Shown: positions 25,765 to 32,168 of the stretch, one piece after another
How the letters are laid out: each line of letters opens with the position of its first letter
Numbering within the stretch: position 1 is the first letter of the stretch
Origin: an uncultured Lachnospiraceae bacterium
GTDB lineage: Bacteria > Bacillota > Clostridia > Lachnospirales > Lachnospiraceae
Assembly (NCBI GenBank): GCA_946537305.1
Contig: CAMNFR010000005.1
Span: forward strand, 1 to 64,000
Length of the DNA stretch: 64,000 nt
Direction: 5' to 3'
The notes under the pieces: generated by a model
The model's input: only the letters and a program-made list of their open reading frames with translations
What the model was told of the DNA's origin: nothing
Databases searched by the model: none
Program-made: the position numbers and the translations under genes

Positions 25765-26703
25765 TTACGCAAAGCTGACTACCTGTGTGACCGGCTGAGC
25801 AGGCTCCAGTTTTTCCGCATAGAGCACCGGGCCTTCTTCCCCATACTGTTTTACAAATTCCTTCCGGATGCGGGCCGTAATGGTGACCCAGGTCTTGTCC
25901 GCCCATTTATATGCTTCCGGAAAATGGCACAGATATCCCAGAAAGACCATGTCTGCCTCGCAGCAGGTCATGGCCATACGGCCGGGCACAAAGCTGTCCT
26001 TCGGCAGTGTCTTCTGCTTGTGGATCATGGCCGTAAAACGGACCGTCTTGCCGTCATAGCGATCCGGATTCTCAGAGGCATCCAGGAACCAGATGCCGTA
26101 ATCCTGATTGGTGACCTCTATGACCGGAGCGTTCAGATCGTAGGGGAGATCCTCCTCAATAAAGGCATCCAGCTCGCCCTGATCGTCCTCAAACACCACA
26201 TCACAGGAAGGGTTGACCGCCCGGAATATACGCTTGATCCGGGGAAGATCCATATCTGCGGAACTGCGGTTGACAATAATGACCTCAGAGCCGCGGGCGT
26301 TATTCCCGAAAACGGATTTCATATTGGCAAAATAGGTCTCGAACGTGGAACCGTCCACCATCATCAGCTGCTGGTGAAGGAACCATCCCTGCGGCAGGAT
26401 CAGATCTCTGGGATCCCACATGCCATTATATTCAATGATCACACGCTCCGCTCCATGCTTCTGGCGCAGCGCCTCCATGTGCGCAGGCGTCAGATCAGAC
26501 TGATCTTCGATGATCTCCGGGAAGGTACGATTCCATGCCAGCATATCCGGATCGTATTCCTCTTCCCCCTCCTCGCAGATCAGGAGCAGCGTATTCCCCT
26601 CGATGGAAAAATAGTCTTCCGTAATGGTACCGGACAGAAAGCTTGTCTTGCCGCTGTCCAGAAAACCGGTGATCAAAAATACCGGTATCTCAGGCTGTTT
26701 CAT
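25765..26703 (-). CDS. CobW-like GTPase fused to a DUF1980/TIGR03943-like domain
   Basis: 312 aa. The N-terminal P-loop domain has VFLITGFLDSGKTSFLSGTI and HGAERVIIEYNGMWDPRDLI, as in CobW/COG0523 proteins, but lacks the CxCC metal-binding motif of its neighbour. A switch-like region VIIVNRSSADMDLPRIKRIF follows. The last 100 residues (DGKTVRFTAMIHKQKTLP, then PGRMAMTCCEADMVFLGYLC) resemble the C-terminal half of TIGR03943/DUF1980 proteins, which normally accompany an integral-membrane permease of the YcgR type. No such permease is nearby. Follows the His-rich GTPase by 7 nt, so both are in one transcript. A role in metal handling is inferred from the neighbour and the fold; substrate is unknown. 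Confidence 0.7.
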   Translation of the reverse strand: MKQPEIPVFLITGFLDSGKTSFLSGTITEDYFSIEGNTLLLICEEGEEEYDPDMLAWNRTFPEIIEDQSDLTPAHMEALRQKHGAERVIIEYNGMWDPRDLILPQGWFLHQQLMMVDGSTFETYFANMKSVFGNNARGSEVIIVNRSSADMDLPRIKRIFRAVNPSCDVVFEDDQGELDAFIEEDLPYDLNAPVIEVTNQDYGIWFLDASENPDRYDGKTVRFTAMIHKQKTLPKDSFVPGRMAMTCCEADMVFLGYLCHFPEAYKWADKTWVTITARIRKEFVKQYGEEGPVLYAEKLEPAQPVTQVVSFA

Positions 26704-26709
26704 AATCTG

Positions 26710-27882
26710 TTACCTTCCTGCAAAGAGCTCTTTAATCTTATCTGTATGAATATCCGCGCCGATCACGCACACCTTACCGGTGACATCCGGCGATCCCTCG
26801 CGGACCTCTGTCTCACCGGGGACCATATCAAAATACAGCCATCCGCTGCCGTCGGCGCCGGCCACCATGCCCTTCGCACGCAGTACCGCGCCATAGGTTT
26901 CCGCATCGTCCAGTGCGGCCAGGATCTCTTCCAGCTCCGAGGTGCGGAATTTCCGGGACGTCTCACAGCCCCAGCTGGTAAACACATCATCCGCGTGGTG
27001 ATGCCCATGGTGATGATGGTGATGATGCTCGTGCTCATCCTCATCGTCGTCGTGGTGATGATGATGTTCATGTTCATGCTCATCCTCATCGTCGTCGTCA
27101 TGATGGTGATGATGATGTTCATGTTCATGCTCATCCTCATCGTCGTTGTCATGATGGTGATGATGATGCTCATGTTCATGCTCATCCTCATCGTGATGAT
27201 GGTGATGGTGATGCTCGTGCTCGTGCTCTTCCTGCTCACGGCGCACGGCTTCGATCAGTTCCTGCATCATGGCATCCTCTACCTTGCCGGCAGCTTCCAT
27301 GGTCTCCAGGATCTGTTTACCGGTGATCTCGCTCCAGTCGGTGGTGATAATGGTCGCCTTGTCATTCAGCGTACGGATCAGTTCCGTAGCCTCTGCGACC
27401 TTGGCTTCCGAGGCCATGCCTGTGCGGCTTAACACCACTGTGCCGGCCGTCTCGATCTGGTTGCTGAAGAATTCGCCGAAATTCTTCATATACACTTTGC
27501 ATTTCTTAACATCAACAACTACGATTGCTGTATTCAGTTCCACATCACAGCCCTGGGTGGCGTTCTGTACAGCCACCATAACATCAGAAAGCTTGCCCAC
27601 GCCGGAGGGCTCGATGATGATGCGGTCAGGCTGATAGGTTGACAGTACTTCCTTCAGTGCTGTTTCGAAATCACCCACCAGTGTACAGCAGATGCAGCCG
27701 GAATTCATTTCGCGGATCTCAATACCGGCCTCCTTCAGGAAACCGCCGTCAATGCCGATCTCACCGAATTCGTTCTCGATCAGTACGACCTGCTCCCCGG
27801 CCATTGCCTCTTTCAGTAGCTTCTGGATCAGCGTTGTCTTGCCGGCGCCAAGGAAACCGGAAATGATATCAACTTTTGTCAT
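26710..27882 (-). CDS. COG0523 G3E-family GTPase, metallochaperone type, very His-rich
   Basis: 390 aa. Walker A is ISGFLGAGKTTLIQKLLKEA at the N-terminus. The metal-binding CxCC motif is in EMNSGCICCTLVGDFETALK near residue 65, followed by RIIIEPSGVGKLSDVMVAV. The guanine-specificity region (TVVLSRTGMASEAKVAEATE) has no clear NKxD. A His/Asp/Glu stretch of about 75 residues with roughly forty His lies between the GTPase and the C-terminal domain; the C-terminal domain (LRAKGMVAGADGSGWLYFDM) is complete. Such proteins deliver or store Zn, Co or Ni. The promoter with a palindromic operator candidate upstream suggests metal-responsive control. Zinc is the likeliest metal, but that is inference. 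Confidence 0.88.
   Translation of the reverse strand: MTKVDIISGFLGAGKTTLIQKLLKEAMAGEQVVLIENEFGEIGIDGGFLKEAGIEIREMNSGCICCTLVGDFETALKEVLSTYQPDRIIIEPSGVGKLSDVMVAVQNATQGCDVELNTAIVVVDVKKCKVYMKNFGEFFSNQIETAGTVVLSRTGMASEAKVAEATELIRTLNDKATIITTDWSEITGKQILETMEAAGKVEDAMMQELIEAVRREQEEHEHEHHHHHHHDEDEHEHEHHHHHHDNDDEDEHEHEHHHHHHDDDDEDEHEHEHHHHHDDDEDEHEHHHHHHHGHHHADDVFTSWGCETSRKFRTSELEEILAALDDAETYGAVLRAKGMVAGADGSGWLYFDMVPGETEVREGSPDVTGKVCVIGADIHTDKIKELFAGR
27001..27233 (-). repeat. In-frame tandem repeat encoding the His-rich segment
   Basis: The minus-strand codons for EDEHEHEHHHHHHDDDD-like units recur with periods of 45, 51 and 51 bp (CATCCTCATC on the plus strand recurs at 27036, 27081, 27132 and 27183). 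Copies differ at a few synonymous or D/N positions. All periods are multiples of three, so repeat-number changes would alter the His content without a frameshift. Confidence 0.85.
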
Positions 27883-27917
27883 TTATATTACACTCCTTCC
27901 GTAAACACAATTCAATA

Positions 27918-27936
27918 TAGGGATTATTTAACCCTA
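27918..27936. promoter_or_regulatory. Palindromic operator candidate upstream of the COG0523 gene
   Basis: The inverted repeat TAGGG-N9-CCCTA sits just downstream of the -10 box, at about +8 to +26, where a bound repressor would block transcription. The regulator is unknown. The position and the metallochaperone gene behind it suggest a Zur/Fur-type metal sensor, though the sequence does not match the classical Fur box well. Confidence 0.5.
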
Positions 27937-27943
27937 ACAAGTA

Positions 27944-27972
27944 TTTATAGCACACGTTACGATAAAATGCAA
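27944..27972 (-). promoter_or_regulatory. Sigma-A-type promoter of the GTPase pair
   Basis: TTGCAT and TATAAA are 17 nt apart on the minus strand, about 60 nt upstream of the start of the His-rich GTPase. The preceding operon's terminator ends only a few bases further upstream. Confidence 0.72.
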
Positions 27973-27977
27973 ACAGG

Positions 27978-28003
27978 AAAAAGCGGGCAGGCACCCGCTT
28001 TTT
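27978..28003 (-). terminator. Rho-independent terminator after the Hsp70-like gene
   Basis: AAAAAGCGGG and CCCGCTTTTT pair across a six-base loop, followed on the minus strand by TTTTTCC. The symmetric A/T tails would let it work on both strands. It closes the nrdG-like/membrane/Hsp70-like operon. Confidence 0.8.
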
Positions 28004-28024
28004 TATCTTTATCTGATGTGTTTA

Positions 28025-29935
28025 CTATCCCAACGGAATCTCTACAACCTCCGCCATGCTTGTGAGACACTTCTCGATCTGCGTGGAGATCTCTTCCACC
28101 ATGCGCTCCGTCAATGCCGCATTCTTTTCCTCTTCAGAATTATAATAGAAATTCTGACGGATGGCGGCGGCCAGCGTATCCTTACGATTCTCAATGGAGT
28201 GCTTCGGCGCCAGCTTACGCATGGGAATCGGAAGATCCGCTTTCAGGAATGCCGCCTCCATGGGACCTTTGCCAAGAAGCAGCAACAGGAAGGAAGCCAT
28301 GGCACCGGCCAGAATGCCCGCCGGTCCGCTGGAAAGAATCGCAATGCCGCTTCCACCACACAATAGTCCAATAATCACTGATACCAATGAATCGAACAGC
28401 CAAGTCAATTCGTCCACACCGAACACGTTTTTAGCATCGATATGGATATCGATCTCTGAAGCCTTCAGATAAGATGTCAGACTAAGTGCCGTATACGGAA
28501 TATGATGCTTTGCACAGATCGGCATGGTGTGTTCTTCCAGATCGCCAGCTACCGGCTTCAGCCATTCCGCCACCGGTCGGCGCAGCCTCTCCCTGGCTTC
28601 ATCCGAGCGGAGAAACTCTTCAATGCCACGCTGCAGCTCTGCATCGGTATCTGCGAGTCTTCGGATTTCCCCGTTTCGCCATCTGGCAAAAACTGAGGCC
28701 GCCACCTGGTCGATGATCGGATCGACCAGCGTATCGATCACAGAACGGTACAGATCAAAAATATGCTTCTGAACGATCTCTTCCACGATATGGGAGGAAT
28801 TCAGCTGCTGAAGTTCCTCGCGAAAATCCCGGAGATCATCATCGATCCTACCGCACCAGGCAAGCCCACGCGAAACAGCAAATTCCGGTTCTTTTCCGCG
28901 GATCACGATGGCATCCGGAAATACAGACAGGCACCAGTCCTGGATCACGGAAAGTCGGGAAACGCCGCCGGTCAGGAAAATCAGCTCCGGCTGGCTCTGC
29001 CCGATCTGCGCGCGCACATTCTGCAGACTGTTCACAAAGACCTCCCGGAAGGAGCGTCCCTCCAGTCGGTCCATAGGACCTTCCAGAATATTTTTCGCGA
29101 TCTTTTCGTCCACGGAGACCGTCAGACGAACGGGCGTCTCATAAAGAATGCGGACCGTTTGCCGGCAGCCGTTCTCTCTCCAATAGTCTTCATCCGAAAA
29201 ATAGGTTTCCTTGCATTTTCTGGCGGCAAATTCGCAGTAGGTGCGCCAGGCATCGCTTTTTGTGAAGATCTCCTTTATCTGAGAAGCCTGTCCGGAAGCC
29301 TTTACCGCCTCTTCCAGGATCATCTCATCCATCAGCCCGCCGCCAAGCGCCACCTCACCGGCCGTTCGCATTTCCACCTCCCGGCCACCCATGATATAGG
29401 CAAAGTCGGTCGTGGAAGATCCGATATCGACGACCAGGACCGGCCGGGACAGGATATCATATCCAACCTGCAGATGCCTGGACTGACAAGCCGAGACCAT
29501 GGCCGCCCGCGATTCTGATATGATGCGAAGCGGCGGGAAAGAGGCATCTTCAAATATCCGCCGATAATCCTCTCTGGCCTGTGCGTTCCAGCCAGCCGGG
29601 CATCCGATATAAAAGCAGCCGTCATTTTCCGGATCAATGGCTCCGCTTGTATACAGTTCAGTCAGTACACCGGAGGCAAAGCGACGGATGTCCATCCTGC
29701 TGTCACGGTCCGTAAGGAACCGTGTCTTAAAGCGTAGCCCGCGCTTCACGGCACCGGGCAGATAACAGGCCGCCTCACCGATCCTCTGGGTACCGTCAGG
29801 CATCAGGGCATAGGCAGATATAAAACTTTCCGCTCCGGCTACCGGCAGCATTTCCGGAAGTGCCGGATCATCTTTTTTCAGGTGAGAGACCGCGCTTTCG
29901 GCGTCTCCCAGATCAAAGCCGTAAAAATGTTCCAT
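28025..29935 (-). CDS. Membrane-anchored Hsp70/actin-fold ATPase of unknown function
   Basis: 636 aa. The actin/Hsp70 ATPase landmarks are present but altered. Phosphate-1 is FYGFDLGDAESAVS at the N-terminus (DLGDAES instead of DLGTTNS). Connect-1 is IISESRAAMVSACQS near residue 145. Phosphate-2 is VLVVDIGSSTTDFAYI near residue 170. The adenosine loop is LIFLTGGVSRLSVIQD near residue 320. There is no recognisable Hsp70 beta-sandwich substrate domain. Instead a mostly helical region precedes a hydrophobic hairpin near residues 520-555 (DSLVSVIIGLLCGGSGIAIL, then GILAGAMASFLLLLLGKG) and an amphipathic helical tail. It follows a two-helix membrane protein and a radical SAM activase in one operon. 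ATP-dependent conformational action at the membrane is inferred; the client is unknown. Confidence 0.8.
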   Translation of the reverse strand: MEHFYGFDLGDAESAVSHLKKDDPALPEMLPVAGAESFISAYALMPDGTQRIGEAACYLPGAVKRGLRFKTRFLTDRDSRMDIRRFASGVLTELYTSGAIDPENDGCFYIGCPAGWNAQAREDYRRIFEDASFPPLRIISESRAAMVSACQSRHLQVGYDILSRPVLVVDIGSSTTDFAYIMGGREVEMRTAGEVALGGGLMDEMILEEAVKASGQASQIKEIFTKSDAWRTYCEFAARKCKETYFSDEDYWRENGCRQTVRILYETPVRLTVSVDEKIAKNILEGPMDRLEGRSFREVFVNSLQNVRAQIGQSQPELIFLTGGVSRLSVIQDWCLSVFPDAIVIRGKEPEFAVSRGLAWCGRIDDDLRDFREELQQLNSSHIVEEIVQKHIFDLYRSVIDTLVDPIIDQVAASVFARWRNGEIRRLADTDAELQRGIEEFLRSDEARERLRRPVAEWLKPVAGDLEEHTMPICAKHHIPYTALSLTSYLKASEIDIHIDAKNVFGVDELTWLFDSLVSVIIGLLCGGSGIAILSSGPAGILAGAMASFLLLLLGKGPMEAAFLKADLPIPMRKLAPKHSIENRKDTLAAAIRQNFYYNSEEEKNAALTERMVEEISTQIEKCLTSMAEVVEIPLG

Positions 29936-29938
29936 AGA

Positions 29939-30832
29939 TCAATCCTCCGCCTCTGCCGCAAGGCCGCGGGCCAAAAGCGTGCCTTCATAGACCAGTGCCG
30001 GGCGAATCGTACTGCTCTCACGCGAAGGCAGCACATCAAACCAATCCCTGTTCTTTCCGTTATAAGAAACCTCCTGAATGCCGCGCCGGTGCAGATAATA
30101 CGGAACCTGTGCTGCCTGTTCCAGGCAGTAGGCGCCGTCTCCGCTCTTTCCAGCCTCCAGCAGCTGTCCGAGAAGCGTCCAGAGGTAACTGTCCTCACGG
30201 GCTATGGACTCCTCCGAGCGTTCTGTCAGCAGCTGTTGCTGTCCCCGCAGGATCTGTTCCAGTTCCTGGTCGATCCCCTGAATTGCGGCGGCATAGATGC
30301 GCCAGATCCTGTTAACATCCGGTACTGTTTCTACCTGCTGTTTCACGGATGGGACCGGATGACGAACCGAACGTCCCGACGCGTAAAAGCATAGGCTGCT
30401 AACGATGAGAAAACCGGCCGTCCAGGGAATAGCCTTTACGGGAAAGGTTTTTCCGAATGTCAGGAAAAGAAACATTGCCGCGGCTGCCAAACCTGCAATG
30501 CCCAGGAACAGCAGCACATGATGTTTTGCGGACATCTGCGGCTTTTCCGCTTCTTTCCCGCCGTTTTCCTTTCGCTCCCAGATGCGGGTCTCTCCCACGG
30601 TATCTGTCAGCCAGACGGCAGACTGCAATGCACGCATCATCCCAGCGGCAGCCTGTCGGCAATATGGATCGTCACATGTCTCGTTGTACTTCACCAGAAG
30701 CCGGCTGCACTCTTCCGACAGCACAGAAACAATCTTTTCTGCCGAGCCGGCGGCTTCCATTGCATGCAGAATAGATTCCCTGTCCTTTTCCAGCAGCGAA
30801 AGCATGCTGACTTGTGTTCTTCCTTCACTCAT
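29939..30832 (-). CDS. Two-helix membrane protein of unknown function, partner of the Hsp70-like ATPase
   Basis: 297 aa. Residues 1-100 are helical and acidic, with a Cys pair in YNETCDDPYCRQAAA. Two adjacent membrane segments follow (VLLFLGIAGLAAAAMFLFLTF near 110, and AIPWTAGFLIVSSLCFYASG near 135). A soluble C-terminal helical region (RIYAAAIQGIDQELEQILRG) carries a strongly conserved-looking end, RESSTIRPALVYEGTLLARG. I do not recognise the family. It overlaps the nrdG-like stop as ATGA and ends 3 nt before the Hsp70-like gene, so the three proteins are made together. Both this protein and the ATPase have paired membrane helices, which suggests a membrane complex with cytoplasmic domains; a co-chaperone or nucleotide-exchange role is a guess. 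Confidence 0.7.
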   Translation of the reverse strand: MSEGRTQVSMLSLLEKDRESILHAMEAAGSAEKIVSVLSEECSRLLVKYNETCDDPYCRQAAAGMMRALQSAVWLTDTVGETRIWERKENGGKEAEKPQMSAKHHVLLFLGIAGLAAAAMFLFLTFGKTFPVKAIPWTAGFLIVSSLCFYASGRSVRHPVPSVKQQVETVPDVNRIWRIYAAAIQGIDQELEQILRGQQQLLTERSEESIAREDSYLWTLLGQLLEAGKSGDGAYCLEQAAQVPYYLHRRGIQEVSYNGKNRDWFDVLPSRESSTIRPALVYEGTLLARGLAAEAED

Positions 30833-31431
30833 GATCTATCACCATTATTCATTCTTGTACCGGACATCCACTTTTCACAGAGACAAATCGATCCACTTTG
30901 AAGGGATGACTGAAGATCTACGATCCGCTGATTCCGTGATCCCCGAAATGCCAGCAGCAGGTCTTTTTCCTCTTCGTGAAACCTTCCGTCTACCAGGACA
31001 TCTGTCAGTGTCAGTATTTCATGAAGTTCCGGAATATCCGCCCGTTTTCGCCGTTCCTGATCCTCACCGGCACCGGGATCTGTCAGGGTGAATCTTCCCT
31101 TCTCCGCCTTCAGTGTAAAACCGGTATAGATCCAAATGTCTTTTCCGGGAAGGATTTCCCGGATCAATCGCAGCAGCGGCAGCAGATCCCGTTGATTTTC
31201 CGGCTCCATGGGTTCACCGCCCAGAACAGTCAACCCCTGAATATAATCCGGTCTAAGTTCCTCCAGTAACTGCATCTGTGCTGCTTTATCGAATTCCTTT
31301 CCGTAGGAAAAATCCCAGGTGTGCGCACTGAAACAGCCGGGACAGTGATTTCTGCACCCGGAAACAAACAGGGATACCCGAACGCCCGGCCCGTTTTCTA
31401 TACTGAAAGGTTTAATGTTTCCGAAATACAT
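30829..31431 (-). CDS. Radical SAM activating enzyme (NrdG-like)
   Basis: 200 aa. The N-terminus is typical of glycyl-radical-enzyme activases: KPFSIENGPGVRVSLFVSGC, and the [4Fe-4S] ligands are in SGCRNHCPGCFSAHTWDF (CxxxCxxC). The SAM-binding GGEP is in LTVLGGEPMEPENQRDLLPL. The protein continues with LVDGRFHEEEKDLLLAFRGS, matching anaerobic ribonucleotide reductase activase. The matching nrdD reductase is not adjacent; the partners in the operon are a membrane protein and an Hsp70-like ATPase. It could serve an nrdD elsewhere or have a different target. The C-terminal 25 residues (Cys-containing SGSICLCEKW) are beyond the usual end. Confidence 0.85.
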   Translation of the reverse strand: MYFGNIKPFSIENGPGVRVSLFVSGCRNHCPGCFSAHTWDFSYGKEFDKAAQMQLLEELRPDYIQGLTVLGGEPMEPENQRDLLPLLRLIREILPGKDIWIYTGFTLKAEKGRFTLTDPGAGEDQERRKRADIPELHEILTLTDVLVDGRFHEEEKDLLLAFRGSRNQRIVDLQSSLQSGSICLCEKWMSGTRMNNGDRS

Positions 31432-31472
31432 TGATCTCTCCTACGAAGCAGCAATCTTTGTTGATCGTATTT

Positions 31473-31502
31473 ATTATACGGCAATCGTTTGGAGATGGTC
31501 AA
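31473..31502 (-). promoter_or_regulatory. Sigma-A-type promoter of the nrdG-like/Hsp70-like operon
   Basis: TTGACC and TATAAT are 18 nt apart on the minus strand, about 40 nt upstream of the nrdG-like ATG. A GGAG Shine-Dalgarno lies before the ATG. This implies the three genes form an independent transcript ending at the 27.98 kb terminator. Confidence 0.75.
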
Positions 31503-31589
31503 CCTTCAAATTTGCGGCAGTGTCGGGTTGTAGTAAAAGAGCACGTTCACTGGGAAATTAAAGTTTGCGCGTTAGCATTGAGTCCATGC

Positions 31590-31654
31590 GCCAAGAAACA
31601 TTAAGCAGACACGGAGGAGCTTGCTCATCCGGGACTGCTTAATGTTTTCTTGGC
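31590..31654. repeat. Long intergenic hairpin (19-20 bp arms)
   Basis: GCCAAGAAACATTAAGCAG at the left and CTGCTTAATGTTTTCTTGGC at the right are inverted copies, differing by one extra A. The 26-base interior contains a second partial stem around GGAGGAGC-TTG-CTCATCC. An outer pair GTCCATGC/GCATGGAC also occurs about 8 bp left of it and 55 bp right of it. There is no U-tract, so it is not a simple terminator. It could be a structured RNA, a remnant of a small non-autonomous element, or a DNA structure. No ORF here looks real. Confidence 0.6.
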
Positions 31655-31762
31655 ATACGGCGAAAGCCGCGACAGCGAGCGCCCGCGAATGCGGGTGCGA
31701 GATGGAGGCATGGACGCAGGTCGTGGTACGTGTTGTGGTGCATGTCGCGGTGCAAAATCTGG

Positions 31763-32034
31763 GGTAATGAAATATTTTTAATACCTCGGAATTTGCACAA
31801 CATGCCATTTATGACCTTTGAAAAGAATGATATGTGCAATTCTTAAGGTCGTAAGATAGATTTACTACCCTTTTTGACTCCTTCTGCTTGCCTCAGAGAC
31901 GGAAAAGGGGTAGCAAATCTTGTTTACCACACAGGAAATTGCACAAATCAATTTTGGCACAGGATTACTATATCTGGGATGTGCACAATACGAGGTAGCA
32001 AAGATTGTTTGCTGCCCTGGAATTTTGCACAGAT
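31763..32034. repeat. Cluster of degenerate ~40 bp repeats, mixed orientation
   Basis: Four copies, and a possible fifth partial, share conserved ends GGTAGCAAAT and TTGCACAAAT around a more variable middle. I place them at 31763-31803 (plus), 31830-31869 (minus), 31909-31948 (plus) and 31994-32034 (plus). A partial copy, mainly the TTGCACA end, lies at 31963-31990 between the last two, which start 85 bp apart. The minus and next plus copies form an inverted pair that could fold into a long hairpin. The 31909 and 31830 copies match at about 28 of 40 positions with no gap. It is not a CRISPR: orientation varies and copies diverge. Function is unknown. Confidence 0.65.
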
Positions 32035-32115
32035 TATTTCTAGAGAATACGCAGCCGAAGCTTTTCAATGACAGATATAAGCAAATCGACAAACCTATAT
32101 TTGAAGAAATTAGCA

Positions 32116-32145
32116 TAAAAAAGCTGCCGCAGATACTGCGGCAGC
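32116..32145 (-). terminator. Rho-independent terminator of ackA
   Basis: GCTGCCGCAG and CTGCGGCAGC form a 10 bp perfect stem with a three-base loop, followed on the minus strand by TTTTTTATG. It lies about 25 nt past the ackA stop. Confidence 0.88.
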
Positions 32146-32168
32146 CAAAAGAATTCTTTTAGTGGAAA

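Larger units (their letters stand above)
31432..32168. other. Gene-free intergenic region between nrdG-like and ackA
   Basis: This is the only gap over 300 bases in the window. It holds, left to right, the promoter of the nrdG-like operon, a long hairpin, a G-rich stretch (31660-31760), the ~40 bp repeat cluster, and the ackA terminator. The small ORFs listed there by the track have no recognisable proteins, no good ribosome binding sites and span the repeats, so I regard them as chance. Composition is patchy: a GC-rich left part and an AT-rich right part. Confidence 0.7.

Noticed and set aside
25732-27432. 566 aa plus-strand ORF opposite the GTPase pair
   Set aside because: Antisense to conserved GTPases; its Val/Met/Leu-rich end is simply the reverse of the His codons.
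31763-32034. CRISPR array
   Set aside because: Copies are divergent, occur in both orientations and have irregular spacing; no cas genes are nearby.
31572-32162. Several 60-83 aa ORFs in the ackA-nrdG gap
   Set aside because: They cross the repeat units and hairpin, lack good ribosome binding sites and show no known protein features.
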